This document shows, piece after piece, positions 54,385 to 63,461 of a stretch of 64,000 bases of DNA. Numbering within the stretch: the first letter of the stretch is position 1; each line of letters begins with the position of its first letter. The notes beneath the pieces were generated by a model that worked only from the letters and a program-made list of their open reading frames with translations, was not told the origin of the DNA and did no database searches. A program made the translations under genes and the position numbers. Source of the DNA: Peribacillus cavernae (GTDB lineage: Bacteria; Bacillota; Bacilli; Bacillales; DSM-1321); assembly GCF_003989135.1 (NCBI RefSeq), contig NZ_RYZZ01000002.1, positions 1-64,000 on the forward strand. The letters are read 5' to 3'.

Positions 54385-55679
54385 ATGGAAGGAATCGGGT
54401 TGTTTAATCAAGAAGCGGAAGAGGCGTTGGTGGGATCACTTTTTTTGGAGGAAGGTATAATCAAGGAATGCATTTTCCAGCCGGAACAATTATATAATAA
54501 CAGGCTAAAGCGGATCCTCTGGGCCATGAAGCGGGTGGATGAAAAAGGGAAGCCTATTGACGTGATCTTGGTAATGGAGCAGATTGGCACACAAAATCTG
54601 GATAAGATTGGCGGCGTTAGCTATATAACGGAATTGGCAGGCAGCGTTCCTACTGCTAATTTTCACTTTTACCAAGACATGGTCCTCGAATACTCTCAAA
54701 AGCGAAAGGCAGTCGAGGTTGCTGGCAGGATTATCGAAGAGGCAAAAACAGAGGATATTGGCAGCACCATCCAACAGGGAATTCAGGAGCTCATAAAGAT
54801 TGATCAAAATAGAAACGAGGAAGATGGCGGAAGCATTATACCCTGCCTGACCGAAATATACAATGATTGTGAAACGGAGTATGCGGACATAACGGGCATT
54901 CCTGTTGACTTCAGCAAGCTCGACATGCTAACAGGGGGATTTCAGGAATCTGATTTTATCGTAATTGGAGCCAGACCCAGCGTCGGGAAGACAGCTTTTG
55001 CCTTGAACATCGCGGCTTACGCTTCCAACAAGGATGTATGCCTTGTCTTTTCTTTGGAAATGGCCAAAAAGCAACTCTTAGCGACAAGTTTCCTTGGTGA
55101 CATCAGTACCCAAAAGATGAGAAACCCAAGAAAAACGTTTGAGGATGAGGACTGGATGAAGTTATCGAGGGCCATGGGGAAACTGTCCACAGCCAATCTG
55201 CAAATCTATGACAAGGCTGGAATGGACATGCCCTATATCTCGTCCCAGGTTCGGAAGGCGAGAAGGGAGTATGGTGAAGAAAGAAGAATACTTGTTGTGA
55301 TCGACTACCTTCAGCTAATTGTCGGGGATGCGAAACACAAACAGAACCGCCAGACGGAAATCAGTGAAATCAGCCGAGGTTTGAAGCACATGGCAAGAGA
55401 GTTGCATGTATCAGTAATTGCCCTTTCCCAGCTCAGCCGCAGCGTCGAAAGCCGGCAAAATAAACGGCCGATGCTATCAACTTGCACGAAAGCGGTCAAA
55501 TCGAACAGGATGCCGACCTCATCGCCTTCCTGTACAGAGATGACTATTACAATATGGATTCCGAAGAAGACAATATCGTTGAGGTGATCCTGGCGAAGCA
55601 AAGGAATGGCCCGATTGGGACGGTGAAACTTGCCTTTCACAAAGAATATCGGAGGTTTGAGGAGACGGAGAGGGTGTGA
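54385..55679 (+). pseudogene. DnaB-type replicative helicase with a late frameshift
   Basis: N-terminal DnaB domain (NQEAEEALVGSLFLEEG), linker, and RecA-like core with Walker A GARPSVGKTAF and Walker B VVIDYLQLI. After RQNKRPMLS near 55480 a base is missing; the other frame resumes ESGQIEQDADLIAFLYR to TGA 55677. Phage-type helicase, third gene of a replication module. The repaired length of about 430 residues fits the family. Confidence 0.85.
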
Positions 55680-55760
55680 ATTAATAAGATTGATCATGAT
55701 GGGGCCACTATTTTTAAGTCCCCTGTAAGGATTATTTTATCTCAACTGACGTTTAGATCA

Positions 55761-56026
55761 TCATTTGTAAATATCTCCACAGGGTCCAATGTCTAATACA
55801 ATAATAATCAACTTATCATTCTCTATTCGATACAAAGCCGAAGGGATCCGATACGAATTCGAAAATCATCATGATCGGACCCCTCTAAAGGCTTTACATT
55901 TGCAATAGCATATGGATTTTCACGAAGCTGACTAATGACCTCTTTGACTTTGTTTTGTAACCTAGGTGGTAACTTCTCATAATACTTAATTGCAGGCTTT
56001 CTAATTTTCACATCATACTTAGGCAT
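55761..56026 (-). pseudogene. RelE/ParE-type toxin with a frameshift
   Basis: ATG 56026 overlaps the antitoxin end by 8 bp. KYDVKIRKPAIKYYEKLPPR and GSDHDDFRIRIGSLR are RelE-like. The frame closes at about 55825, but a 1-nt correction near 55837 restores LYRIENDKLIIIVLDIG to TGA at 55761. RelE toxins cut mRNA on the ribosome; the broken form lacks the last strand and its catalytic residues. Confidence 0.78.
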
Positions 56027-56246
56027 GGAGATCGTCCCAATCAACGAGATCATCATTTTTAATATCAATATCTGCTTGTTTTAATATTTTCTTTTCTTGA
56101 TCTGTTAATGAGTTATCAGCTTCAACAATAATATCTTTTTCATCGTCTTTATCAATAACAACCCTGATTAGATCATACACGAGTTTTGCATCATTATCAG
56201 TCACAAGGTCTACAAGTAGATGAAGGTCTTCTTTGCGAATACTCAT
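56019..56246 (-). CDS. Antitoxin partner of the RelE-like toxin
   Basis: 75 residues from ATG 56246 with AAGGGGTGG upstream. Acidic, helical (SIRKEDLHLLVDLVTDNDAK; LVDWDDLHA). It precedes and overlaps the toxin as in relBE-type pairs. No DNA-binding motif is obvious. Intact. Confidence 0.65.
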   Translation of the reverse strand: MSIRKEDLHLLVDLVTDNDAKLVYDLIRVVIDKDDEKDIIVEADNSLTDQEKKILKQADIDIKNDDLVDWDDLHA

Positions 56247-56314
56247 TATACCACCCCTTAATAAGATTAATTTCCCTTTATTATACACAATAAAGTATTC
56301 ATTTTAAAGGGAAA

Positions 56315-56533
56315 AGGGGTCAGACTGCCGAGGTCATCGTTTTATTAAATGATGGGACAACTGGAGGGGGATTTGTCACGATCGGAACGGTTATTAGTCC
56401 TGACTTAGATTTGATCGCTCTATCCAGACCTTCGGCCACCTCCCGATTTTTAGCGGTTACTATGGATAAAGCTATCGAAGCTAGGAAGGAACGACAAAAG
56501 AAGTTCTCTGATTTAACCGATTTATTAAGATGA
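56315..56533 (+). pseudogene. pxpC: 5-oxoprolinase subunit C (pxpC/kipA) C-terminal remnant
   Basis: About 70 codons ending at TGA 56531: NDGTTGGGFVTIGTVISPDL, then LIALSRPSATSRFLAVTMDK. This matches the terminal part of biotin-dependent carboxyltransferase-like PxpC, where TTGG.P.I.TVISAD is conserved. Everything upstream is missing; no pxpA or pxpB is near. Confidence 0.55.
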
Positions 56534-56854
56534 ATCCGAATCGATTTTGGATTGGGTATATACTTGAAGGTTCTCACAAGAAAGATGAGGTACCATTTTA
56601 AATTAGTTAGAGCATACATTGTCTCCTCTTGTTCCCCAATATGTTCTTCCTTATTTAGTTTCCATCGGAGAGAATAGTCAAGGATAGGGGTAACTGATGC
56701 GCTTCATTCTTAAATAATCTCTTTTAAATTTGTGATGAGAGTTTTGACGTTTAATGCCATTGAAATAGGGTTAAATTTTGCTTCTAGTTAAGTTGGGGAA
56801 ACTAAGGGACCGGAAAAATTGCACCCATCTCCATCAAGTTTAAATCATTTAATG
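56534..56854. other. Gene-free stretch
   Basis: About 320 bp between the pxpC remnant and the enhancer-like repeats. I see no supportable gene or strong structure. Confidence 0.45.
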
Positions 56855-56903
56855 TTGAATAACATTCATTCAATTTTGAATAACATCAAATTCAAAAATT
56901 GAA
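56855..56903. promoter_or_regulatory. Enhancer-like repeats upstream of the sigma-54 promoter
   Basis: Two copies of TTGAATAACAT (56855 and 56876), with the near-palindromes ATTCAATTTTGAAT (56868-56881) and TTCAAAAATTGAA (56891-56903). They lie 55-100 bp before the promoter, where a sigma-54 activator such as GabR of the Bacillus cereus group would bind. Confidence 0.55.
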
Positions 56904-56956
56904 TAAACACATCACACTATAGTATTAGATGACGTAGGGTACCTATTTTTAAAACT

Positions 56957-56972
56957 TGGCATGAAAATTGCA
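56957..56972 (+). promoter_or_regulatory. Sigma-54 (SigL) promoter of the gab genes
   Basis: TGGCATGAAAATTGCA fits the consensus TGGCACGNNNNTTGCW at all but one position, with the invariant GG and GC 10 bp apart. It lies about 85 bp before the first gab start codon. The activator gene is not in the window. Confidence 0.85.
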
Positions 56973-57057
56973 TAATAAATTAGTAGTGTTGAGATTTGTA
57001 GAGAATACGTACAGGTTCCTTTCTGTACATAAAAGTTGAAATGGATAGGGAGGCAAA

Positions 57058-58449
57058 ATGATGAAAAACACTTATTTATAAATGGAGAATGGGTAGAGGC
57101 CAAAGAATATCGTTATTTGCATAGCCCTTATAGTGGTGAACAGATAGCAGAGATTGCCTTTGCAGATAATGAAGAGGTAGATTTGGCAATTAATGCGGCA
57201 GAAAAAGCGAGGTCTATCGTGGCTAAAATGCCTGCACATCAACGAGCTACCATTTTGGAAAAGCTAGTCAAGCTAATGGAAGAAAAGGAAGATGAATGTG
57301 CTCGTCTGATTGCTCTAGAAGCAGCAAAGCCTTGGAAAACGGCAAAATTAGAAGTGGCCCGGACTATAATGACCTACAAATTTGCTGCTGAAGAAGCAAG
57401 GCGCATTCACGGGAAAACGATTCCTATGGATGCTGCGCCTGGAGGAGGAAGACCGGATTGCCTTTACGATTCGACAACCACTTGGGGTGGTTGCCGCCAT
57501 TACTCCGTTTAATTTTCCGACGAATCTCGTTGCTCATAAAGTAGGCCCTGCAATTGCAGCAGGCAATACGGTCGTGTTAAAACCAGCAGCACAAACGCCG
57601 CTTACCTCTTTATTTTTTAGCTGAGATGTTGCATGAAGCTGGATTGCCGGCAGGGGTGCTAAATGTGAACACAGGTAGTGGGAGTACAGTAGGTGAACAA
57701 ATGATCCTAGACGAAAGAGACAAAGTCATTACTTTTACCAGAAGCCCCGCTGTCGGAATAGGAATTCGTAATAAAGCAGGTTTGAAAAAGGTGACATTAG
57801 AGTTAGGTTCTAACTCTGCCCTTATTGTGGATAAAGGGGTAGATGTAGACACCATCATCTCTAGAGCTGGGACAGGAGCGTTTGCATTTGCTGGACAGGT
57901 CTGCATTTCTTTACAAAGGGCATACGTTCACGAAGAGGTATATGATGAATTCGTGGACAAACCAAAACATTGAAATTAGGAAGACTGATGTTTCAGCTTT
58001 AATCAGTACAACGGATGCAGATCGTTCCTTACAGTGGATCGAGGAAGCCAAACAGTCAGGGGCAACTATAGCCATCGGTGAAGAGAGGGAAGGGGATATT
58101 CTACAGCCTACAGTCTTACTGAATGTAGATCCAAAAGCAAAGGTATCTTGTCAGGAAGTATTTGCTCCTATTGTATTAATTAATAAGGTTTCTTCTGTTG
58201 ATGAAGCGATTGGATATGTGAATGACTCCAAGTACGGTCTGCAAGCTGGTATTTATACTCCAAACGTAGCAACAGCCTTTCAAACAGCTGAAACTTTGGA
58301 AGTTGGTGGGGTCATGATTAATGATTCCGACCTTTCGAGTAGACCATATGCCTTATGGTGGAGTAAAAGAAAGTGGAGTTGGCCGTGAGGGATTAAAATA
58401 TGCCATTTAAGAAATGACTGAAATGAAATTGATTTGTTTCAAAAAATAA
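57058..58449 (+). pseudogene. gabD: Succinate-semialdehyde dehydrogenase-like ALDH, multiply broken
   Basis: GGGAGG precedes ATG 57058/57061, but a base is lost almost at once (KHLFINGEWVEAK is in another frame). Further shifts lie near 57450, 57605 and 57965 (with about 15 residues missing) and near 58330. TAA replaces Glu at about 58410 ([18 protein letters not shown]). Recognisable parts: [26 protein letters not shown] (Glu) and GQVCIS (catalytic Cys). First gene behind the sigma-54 promoter. Its position beside gabT suggests the GABA pathway; other aldehyde substrates cannot be excluded. Confidence 0.8.
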
Positions 58450-59571
58450 TTGATAGATTTATAGGATCAAAAGCTAATTTAATAGATTAGACAAAATGAG
58501 ATGAGAGGAGAAAGAAAAATCAGATGGAAAAGACCATGAGAAAATATATCAACTAAACACTTCGATTCCAGGACCTCAATCTTCCGTTCTGTTAGAAAAG
58601 AGAAAGACCCACGTTCCTCAAGGGGTATCCAATACCGTTCCTTCTTTTGCTGTAAAGGGGAAAGGGGCACTTCTAACCGATGTGGATGGAAATACGTTTA
58701 TTGATCTTGCGGGTGCCATCGGAACGCTCAATGCTGGTCACTGTCCGCCGAAGGTAGTGGAAGCACTGATTGAACAAGTTCAACAATATATTCACACCGG
58801 TTTCAATGTAATGATGTATGAACCTTATATCAATCTAGCAGAGAAATCAAACCAAATCACTCCTGGTTCGCATGCGAAGAAAACATTCTTTTTGAATAGC
58901 GGAGCGGAAGCAGTAGAGAATGCAATTAAGTTAGCCCGGAAATTTACAGGGAGAAAGGGGATTATTTCTTTTGACCGCGGATTCCATGGGCGAACGTTGT
59001 TAGCGATGTCTTTGACCAGCAAAGTAAAGCCATATAAGTTTGGATTCGGCCCTTTTGCACCCGATACCTATAAAATGCGCTACCCATATTATTACCGTGC
59101 CCCATTAGGTGTGAATCAAGAGGAGTTAGATCAGCTCGTATTGAGTCAATTAGAAGAATTCTTCTTGTCCGAGGTGCCAGTGGAAGAGATAGCAGCCATT
59201 ATTATGGAACCTGTTCAAGGGGAAGGAGGATTTATCGTTCCGTTGAAGACGTTTGTACAAGGCGTAAAAAAGGTTTGTGAGAAGTATGGAATTTTGTTTA
59301 TTGCAGACGAAATTCAGACGGGATTTGGACGTACAGGTAAAATGTTTGCAATAGAGCATTTTGAAGTCGTTCCGGACATCATGACGATGTCGAAATCGAT
59401 TGCGGCAGGATTGCCGATCAGTGCCGTAACTGGAAGAGCGGAGATTATGGATTCAGCAACACCAGGAGAGATGATTGAGTCAAGCATTTGTTGGAGGAAT
59501 TTATTCCCACTTAATATTTGTAAGCGAATTCATGATTTTAGAGTTCTCTCATGTTGATAAATAGCCGTTTT

Positions 59572-60915
59572 TTAAAATCCCTTTAACGCCTGCAATGCTC
59601 TGTATACTGGAATATTTGCCTTACCCTTCAGGTACTCGATGTTATCTCTCGTGGCTTCACCGATCGTGCTTGTCACCTTCTCCACATAATGCTTTGGCGG
59701 ATTCTTTTCCTCTTTGGTTTCGTTCCATTTCTCCACGCGGCCAAATAACGTTTTTAGGGCCAGTTTGTCCAGGGAAGCCACCAGTGCTGTCATCATGGCA
59801 TTTGCTCCGTTTTCCACCCAGCTTCGGCCGTTTTTAAGCCGTTTTGCGAATACACTCATGGTTCCTTCAGCGCTCCCCATTGGGCGCATTCCTTCCGTAT
59901 CAATCCCTTTCTCATTCAGCCACTTACGATAGTCACCCAAAGCCTCTGGGTACTGCTCCAGCTGATGAATGAGTTCTTCCAGCCGCTTTTCTTTTGCCTC
60001 CGTATCGAGCGTTCCAACAGCACTATTCAACTCGGTAATCAGCTTTTCACCGTTGTACGCGGCCAGTGCCTTTTGCATGTCCCGGTAACGGGGATGTTCA
60101 CGAAACAGCCGTCGGATATCCCGGGCCACATGGAAGCGGTCGATTGAGAAAAAGGCGCGGCCATTGAAATGTTCCCTGCAAGCAGTAATCCAGTTTGCCC
60201 CGTCACCGTTGATGATTAAAAGGTGTACGGTTGGATCATAATCGAACGTGTCCATGAGATAGGTCTCAAATCCCTCCCAAAAGGGCTCCTTGCCGCGATG
60301 GACATAGTGTCGCTTGTCCTTCAGGCTGACTCGTTTTCCGTTGATTTCCCACCCCTGATGGACCGCTGCTATCTTTTCTTCCTTGCTCTTTTTCCCTTTC
60401 TCTTGCCTCTTCAGATATAACCCATCCACCTCCACAAACAAAACAGGACGGAGAACCGGCTGCCGCTCTTTCGGGATACTGATCACCTTCAAAAGGTGTT
60501 GTCGGATGGCTTCATGGCTCATAACACGATAACCTAGAAGGGTTTCAAGCGTGTTCGCTGCCTTTCGGTAAGAAGGGCCTGTAACCGCCAGCTCGATGGC
60601 TGCTTCCTCTACAAGAGGGCTGAACCCACCTGCCCCTTCAAATTCTAAATAACGGTCTAGGAGATAAACATACTCGCCTGTTTTTCGGTCCCGATAATAG
60701 TTTCGATTTACCTCAATTTCCCCAAATAAGCTGACTAATTTCAAAACCCGCTTATCTTGCAGGCGATACCTTTGTACATCTCTTTCCTCTGCAATCTGTT
60801 TATCTATATCCCCTAAAAATGTGGCCATGACAGTTGAAAAAGTCTCCTGTAATTTCCTCCACACTAATTGCTCAATCTGTTTTAAATTAAGATAATCTGT
60901 GGTATTCTTTTGCAT
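59572..60915 (-). CDS. ISLre2-family (UPF0236) transposase
   Basis: 447 residues, complete. LFVEVDGLYLKRQEKGKKS, LLIINGDGANWI, FSIDRFHVARDIRRLF and GSAEGTMSVFAKRLKNGRSW are the family's acidic-site blocks (Asp, Asp, Glu). AAAGGAGAG lies before ATG 60915. It cuts and joins the IS ends. It is the only apparently functional transposase in the window. Confidence 0.9.
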   Translation of the reverse strand: MQKNTTDYLNLKQIEQLVWRKLQETFSTVMATFLGDIDKQIAEERDVQRYRLQDKRVLKLVSLFGEIEVNRNYYRDRKTGEYVYLLDRYLEFEGAGGFSPLVEEAAIELAVTGPSYRKAANTLETLLGYRVMSHEAIRQHLLKVISIPKERQPVLRPVLFVEVDGLYLKRQEKGKKSKEEKIAAVHQGWEINGKRVSLKDKRHYVHRGKEPFWEGFETYLMDTFDYDPTVHLLIINGDGANWITACREHFNGRAFFSIDRFHVARDIRRLFREHPRYRDMQKALAAYNGEKLITELNSAVGTLDTEAKEKRLEELIHQLEQYPEALGDYRKWLNEKGIDTEGMRPMGSAEGTMSVFAKRLKNGRSWVENGANAMMTALVASLDKLALKTLFGRVEKWNETKEEKNPPKHYVEKVTSTIGEATRDNIEYLKGKANIPVYRALQALKGF

Positions 60916-60998
60916 GAGGGCACTCTCCTTTGAATCGGGTTTTAGTCGACTATGATTCTACCAAGAAGAGGCCCTCTTTTTCATGTATTTTGCTTACC

Positions 60999-61067
60999 CT
61001 ACCGCGCTTCCGCTTACTGTCCTTTATTTCCAGAACGCAGTCTTCGACTACATTCTGGAAATAAAGG
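60999..61067. repeat. Repeat head plus 15-bp hairpin inside the IS
   Basis: 60999-61024 is the second copy of the 26-bp head found at 24634. It is followed by a perfect stem CCTTTATTTCCAGAA (61021-61035) / TTCTGGAAATAAAGG (61053-61067). It sits between the transposase start and the right terminal repeat, so it may be part of the IS or a small element inserted into it. Confidence 0.6.
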
Positions 61068-61601
61068 TATTTAATTCTCCTACAAACATTTTACTCATAC
61101 AGAGATCGGGGGAACTTATGGTGGTAGTCCATTGGGATGTGTAGCTGCACTCAAAGTGATTGAAATGATGGAAGAAGAAGGACTTATAGAAAAAGCGCAA
61201 GTCATCGGTCAGACGATTGTTTCGCGTTTTGAGCGGATGAAGGGGAATTCCCTGTAATTGGGGAAGTAAGAGCCTTAGGGGCTATGTGTGCGGTAGAGCT
61301 AGTGAAAAATCAGGCAACTAAGGAGCCGAATAAAGAATTAACGGCTCAGATTGTTCAAGAATGCTATCGTCGAGGAATCATCATCCTAAGTGCCGGATTA
61401 TATGGAAATGTATTGCGTTTCTTATCTCCCCTGGTGATCACCGATGATCAGTTAAATGAAGCCTTGGATGTTATTCAAGAGGTGTTTGAGGATCTGGCAT
61501 AGTTAATCATTGCTAACCTTGCTTAATCTCATGAATAAGCAAGGTACTGGAGTATTTTACAAACTTGCATTGGGGTTTGAAAAGTAACTTGCCAACCTAA
61601 T

Positions 61602-61658
61602 CTCATAACCCCGGGAGTCTGTCAAGTGCTCTCCTTGACTGGCTTCCAGGGTTATGAG
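61602..61658. repeat. Long imperfect inverted repeat
   Basis: Outer arms CTCATAACCC and GGGTTATGAG are perfect, and inner arms GTCAAG and CTTGAC pair around a short loop, with mismatches between. It lies between the gabT end and the amidase end in a 370-bp stretch without genes, so it could end transcription from both sides. No clear T-run is seen. Confidence 0.5.
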
Positions 61659-61874
61659 CCACTGCACAAAAATGAGAATATGGAACCAAAACATACAAAG
61701 CTTGGGTTCCTATGGTAAAACTGAATTTATATTGTCTATTTTTGGAACCGCAATGACTATATGGAAATGACCTGAAATTTACCTATCCTCCTCAAAAAAT
61801 CTCACGTAAATCCTTAAATTACGAATCGATTATTACCCAATTTTAACCGAATCTTTTAATTTTGACAGAGGCTC

Positions 61875-63386
61875 TTAGTTGTTAACTTTAGCTATTGGCT
61901 GGATATCTAAAGAGCGATTTTTACAAATATCATAAATATGATGCCAAGGCTTAAGTTTTTCAAAGATTGAACTAGCTTTTAAAACGTCCGCATCTCCATA
62001 TCGTTTACCAATAATTTGCATGCCGACTGGTAGACGGTTATCGACAAGACCTGCTGGAATTGAAGCCGAAGGATGACCTGTAAAATTAGTGAGGGTCGTC
62101 AAAGCCCAACCAATTAGCGGATCCACTTCCTCACCGTTTATATGTGTTGGTCCCATAGTATTTCCATCTGGAACATTTTCAACAGGTAGGGTTGCTGCAG
62201 TCGGAGTTATTATTAAATCATAGTTTTTGAATACATTTTGTATTGTATCAAATATTTTCGTGCGCATGATTTGATCTCTTTGTACATCAAGCATATTCAT
62301 TTGATATGCCTTTTCAATCCCTTCAAGGTATCGTCCTGGTAAATCATCACGATAATCCTTTAGTAAATCTATACCCTTACTTTTAAAGTTTTCAAAAACA
62401 GAAATGGACATCCTCATAGCGATTCGGCAAAAAAGATCACTTAACTCTCGTTGATGAAATGTAATGCCAATATTAACCATTTCCACCGTTGCTCCAGCCT
62501 GTTTGAAAACATTTACAGCTTCGGCGACTGTTTCCTCTACACGCTTGTCAATAGGAAAAACGTCAAAATTAGGACTGTAGGCAATACGCCAGCCTTTGAT
62601 CGAACCACGTAATGCCGACAAATAGTCTACTTTTTCATTCAAGCTATAAACATCCCGATCGTCATAACCTGTTAAAGCGGTAAGTCCAAGGGCAGCGTCC
62701 TCTACAGTTCGTGTTAACGTTCCCTCTGTCGAGAAGAGATCTGTTCTAAACCCATTCGGTCGCCCAAAGAAAGGAACACGGCCTCCCGCAGGTTTAAATC
62801 CATAAAGACCACACCAAGCCGCTGGAATACGAGTGGAGCCTCCGCTATCTGATCCTTCGGCGATTGGAACAAGGCCATCCGCAACAGCAGCTGCTCCACC
62901 ACCTGATGAACCTCCAGAATTTCTGCTTAAATCAAATGGATTACGAGTAGGTCCGAACAAATAATTGTCTGTTACCCCACGAAAGCCAAAAACAGGACTA
63001 TTTGTTTTACCTAAAAAAATAGCACCTGCCTTTTCGAGACGTTCACCAAAAGGATTATAATAGTCAACAATGTTGTCTTTAAGTGCTCTTACACCGCCAA
63101 AAGTGGAAATCCAGCCAGGCTTTGCACCGAACAAATCCTTAAGGGCAGTTGGCACACCATGAAGGATACCTAAATCTTCACCAGCCAGTAAAGCTCGTTC
63201 TGCCTCTTTTGCATTTTTCAAGGCATCATCATACCCAAAGTATACAAAAGCATTTAAGCTTTTGTTTCTTTCTTCGATGCGTGTGATAAATGCTTCCGTT
63301 ACTTCGACTGGGGACAATTCTCTTTTTTTAATCTTGGCAGCCAATTCACTCGCTGACATAAAAGCCAATTCGTTGTGTGAAATCAT
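61875..63386 (-). CDS. Amidase (amidase signature family)
   Basis: 503 residues. Catalytic triad: Lys83 (TALKDLFG), cis-Ser in GGSSGGGAAA (160-169) and nucleophile Ser184 (DSGGSTRIPA). It hydrolyses carboxamides to acid and ammonia. GGAGGT lies before ATG 63386. It is not GatA, since no gatCB genes are near. Downstream of an AbgT-type transporter, it may act on an imported amide or aminoacyl compound. Confidence 0.9.
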   Translation of the reverse strand: MISHNELAFMSASELAAKIKKRELSPVEVTEAFITRIEERNKSLNAFVYFGYDDALKNAKEAERALLAGEDLGILHGVPTALKDLFGAKPGWISTFGGVRALKDNIVDYYNPFGERLEKAGAIFLGKTNSPVFGFRGVTDNYLFGPTRNPFDLSRNSGGSSGGGAAAVADGLVPIAEGSDSGGSTRIPAAWCGLYGFKPAGGRVPFFGRPNGFRTDLFSTEGTLTRTVEDAALGLTALTGYDDRDVYSLNEKVDYLSALRGSIKGWRIAYSPNFDVFPIDKRVEETVAEAVNVFKQAGATVEMVNIGITFHQRELSDLFCRIAMRMSISVFENFKSKGIDLLKDYRDDLPGRYLEGIEKAYQMNMLDVQRDQIMRTKIFDTIQNVFKNYDLIITPTAATLPVENVPDGNTMGPTHINGEEVDPLIGWALTTLTNFTGHPSASIPAGLVDNRLPVGMQIIGKRYGDADVLKASSIFEKLKPWHHIYDICKNRSLDIQPIAKVNN

Positions 63387-63461
63387 TTTTTTACCTCCAC
63401 TTAATTAATTTTTCCTCATCTAAGTTAACTCTTGTACTTAGAAATCCCCTATCACCAGATG

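Larger units (their letters stand above)
59473..61100 (-). mobile_element. ISLre2-family insertion sequence in gabT
   Basis: 1628 bp. Terminal inverted repeats pair at about 17 of 24 positions (59473-59496 against 61077-61100; shared TGAGT and TTTGT.GGAG blocks). AGAGAT stands on both sides (59467-59472 and 61101-61106). Removing the IS and one AGAGAT restores the gabT frame as PGEIGGTYGG, which confirms the borders. The transposase ORF is intact and has higher GC than the surroundings, so the insertion is recent. Confidence 0.85.
58524..61502 (+). pseudogene. gabT: 4-aminobutyrate aminotransferase, split by an IS and frameshifts
   Basis: ATG 58524 opens a frame that stops at 58554; a shift restores NTSIPGPQSSVLLEKRKTHV onward. 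The PLP core is present: NSGAEAVENAIKLAR, FIADEIQTGFGRTGK (Asp) and MSKSIAAGLPISAV (PLP Lys). At ATPGEI (59472) the gene is interrupted by the IS and resumes at 61101 with GGTYGGSPLGCVAALKVIEM. A further shift lies near 61250, after which the C-terminus (VRALGAMCAVELVKN to FEDLA) is intact. GabT transfers the GABA amino group to 2-oxoglutarate. Confidence 0.88.

Noticed and set aside
566..61502. All frameshifts as sequencing error
   Set aside because: They cluster in IS, phage, toxin and gab genes while about 20 kb of sugar genes are nearly free of them; several are substitutions to stop codons, not homopolymer indels. Reads are still needed to be sure.
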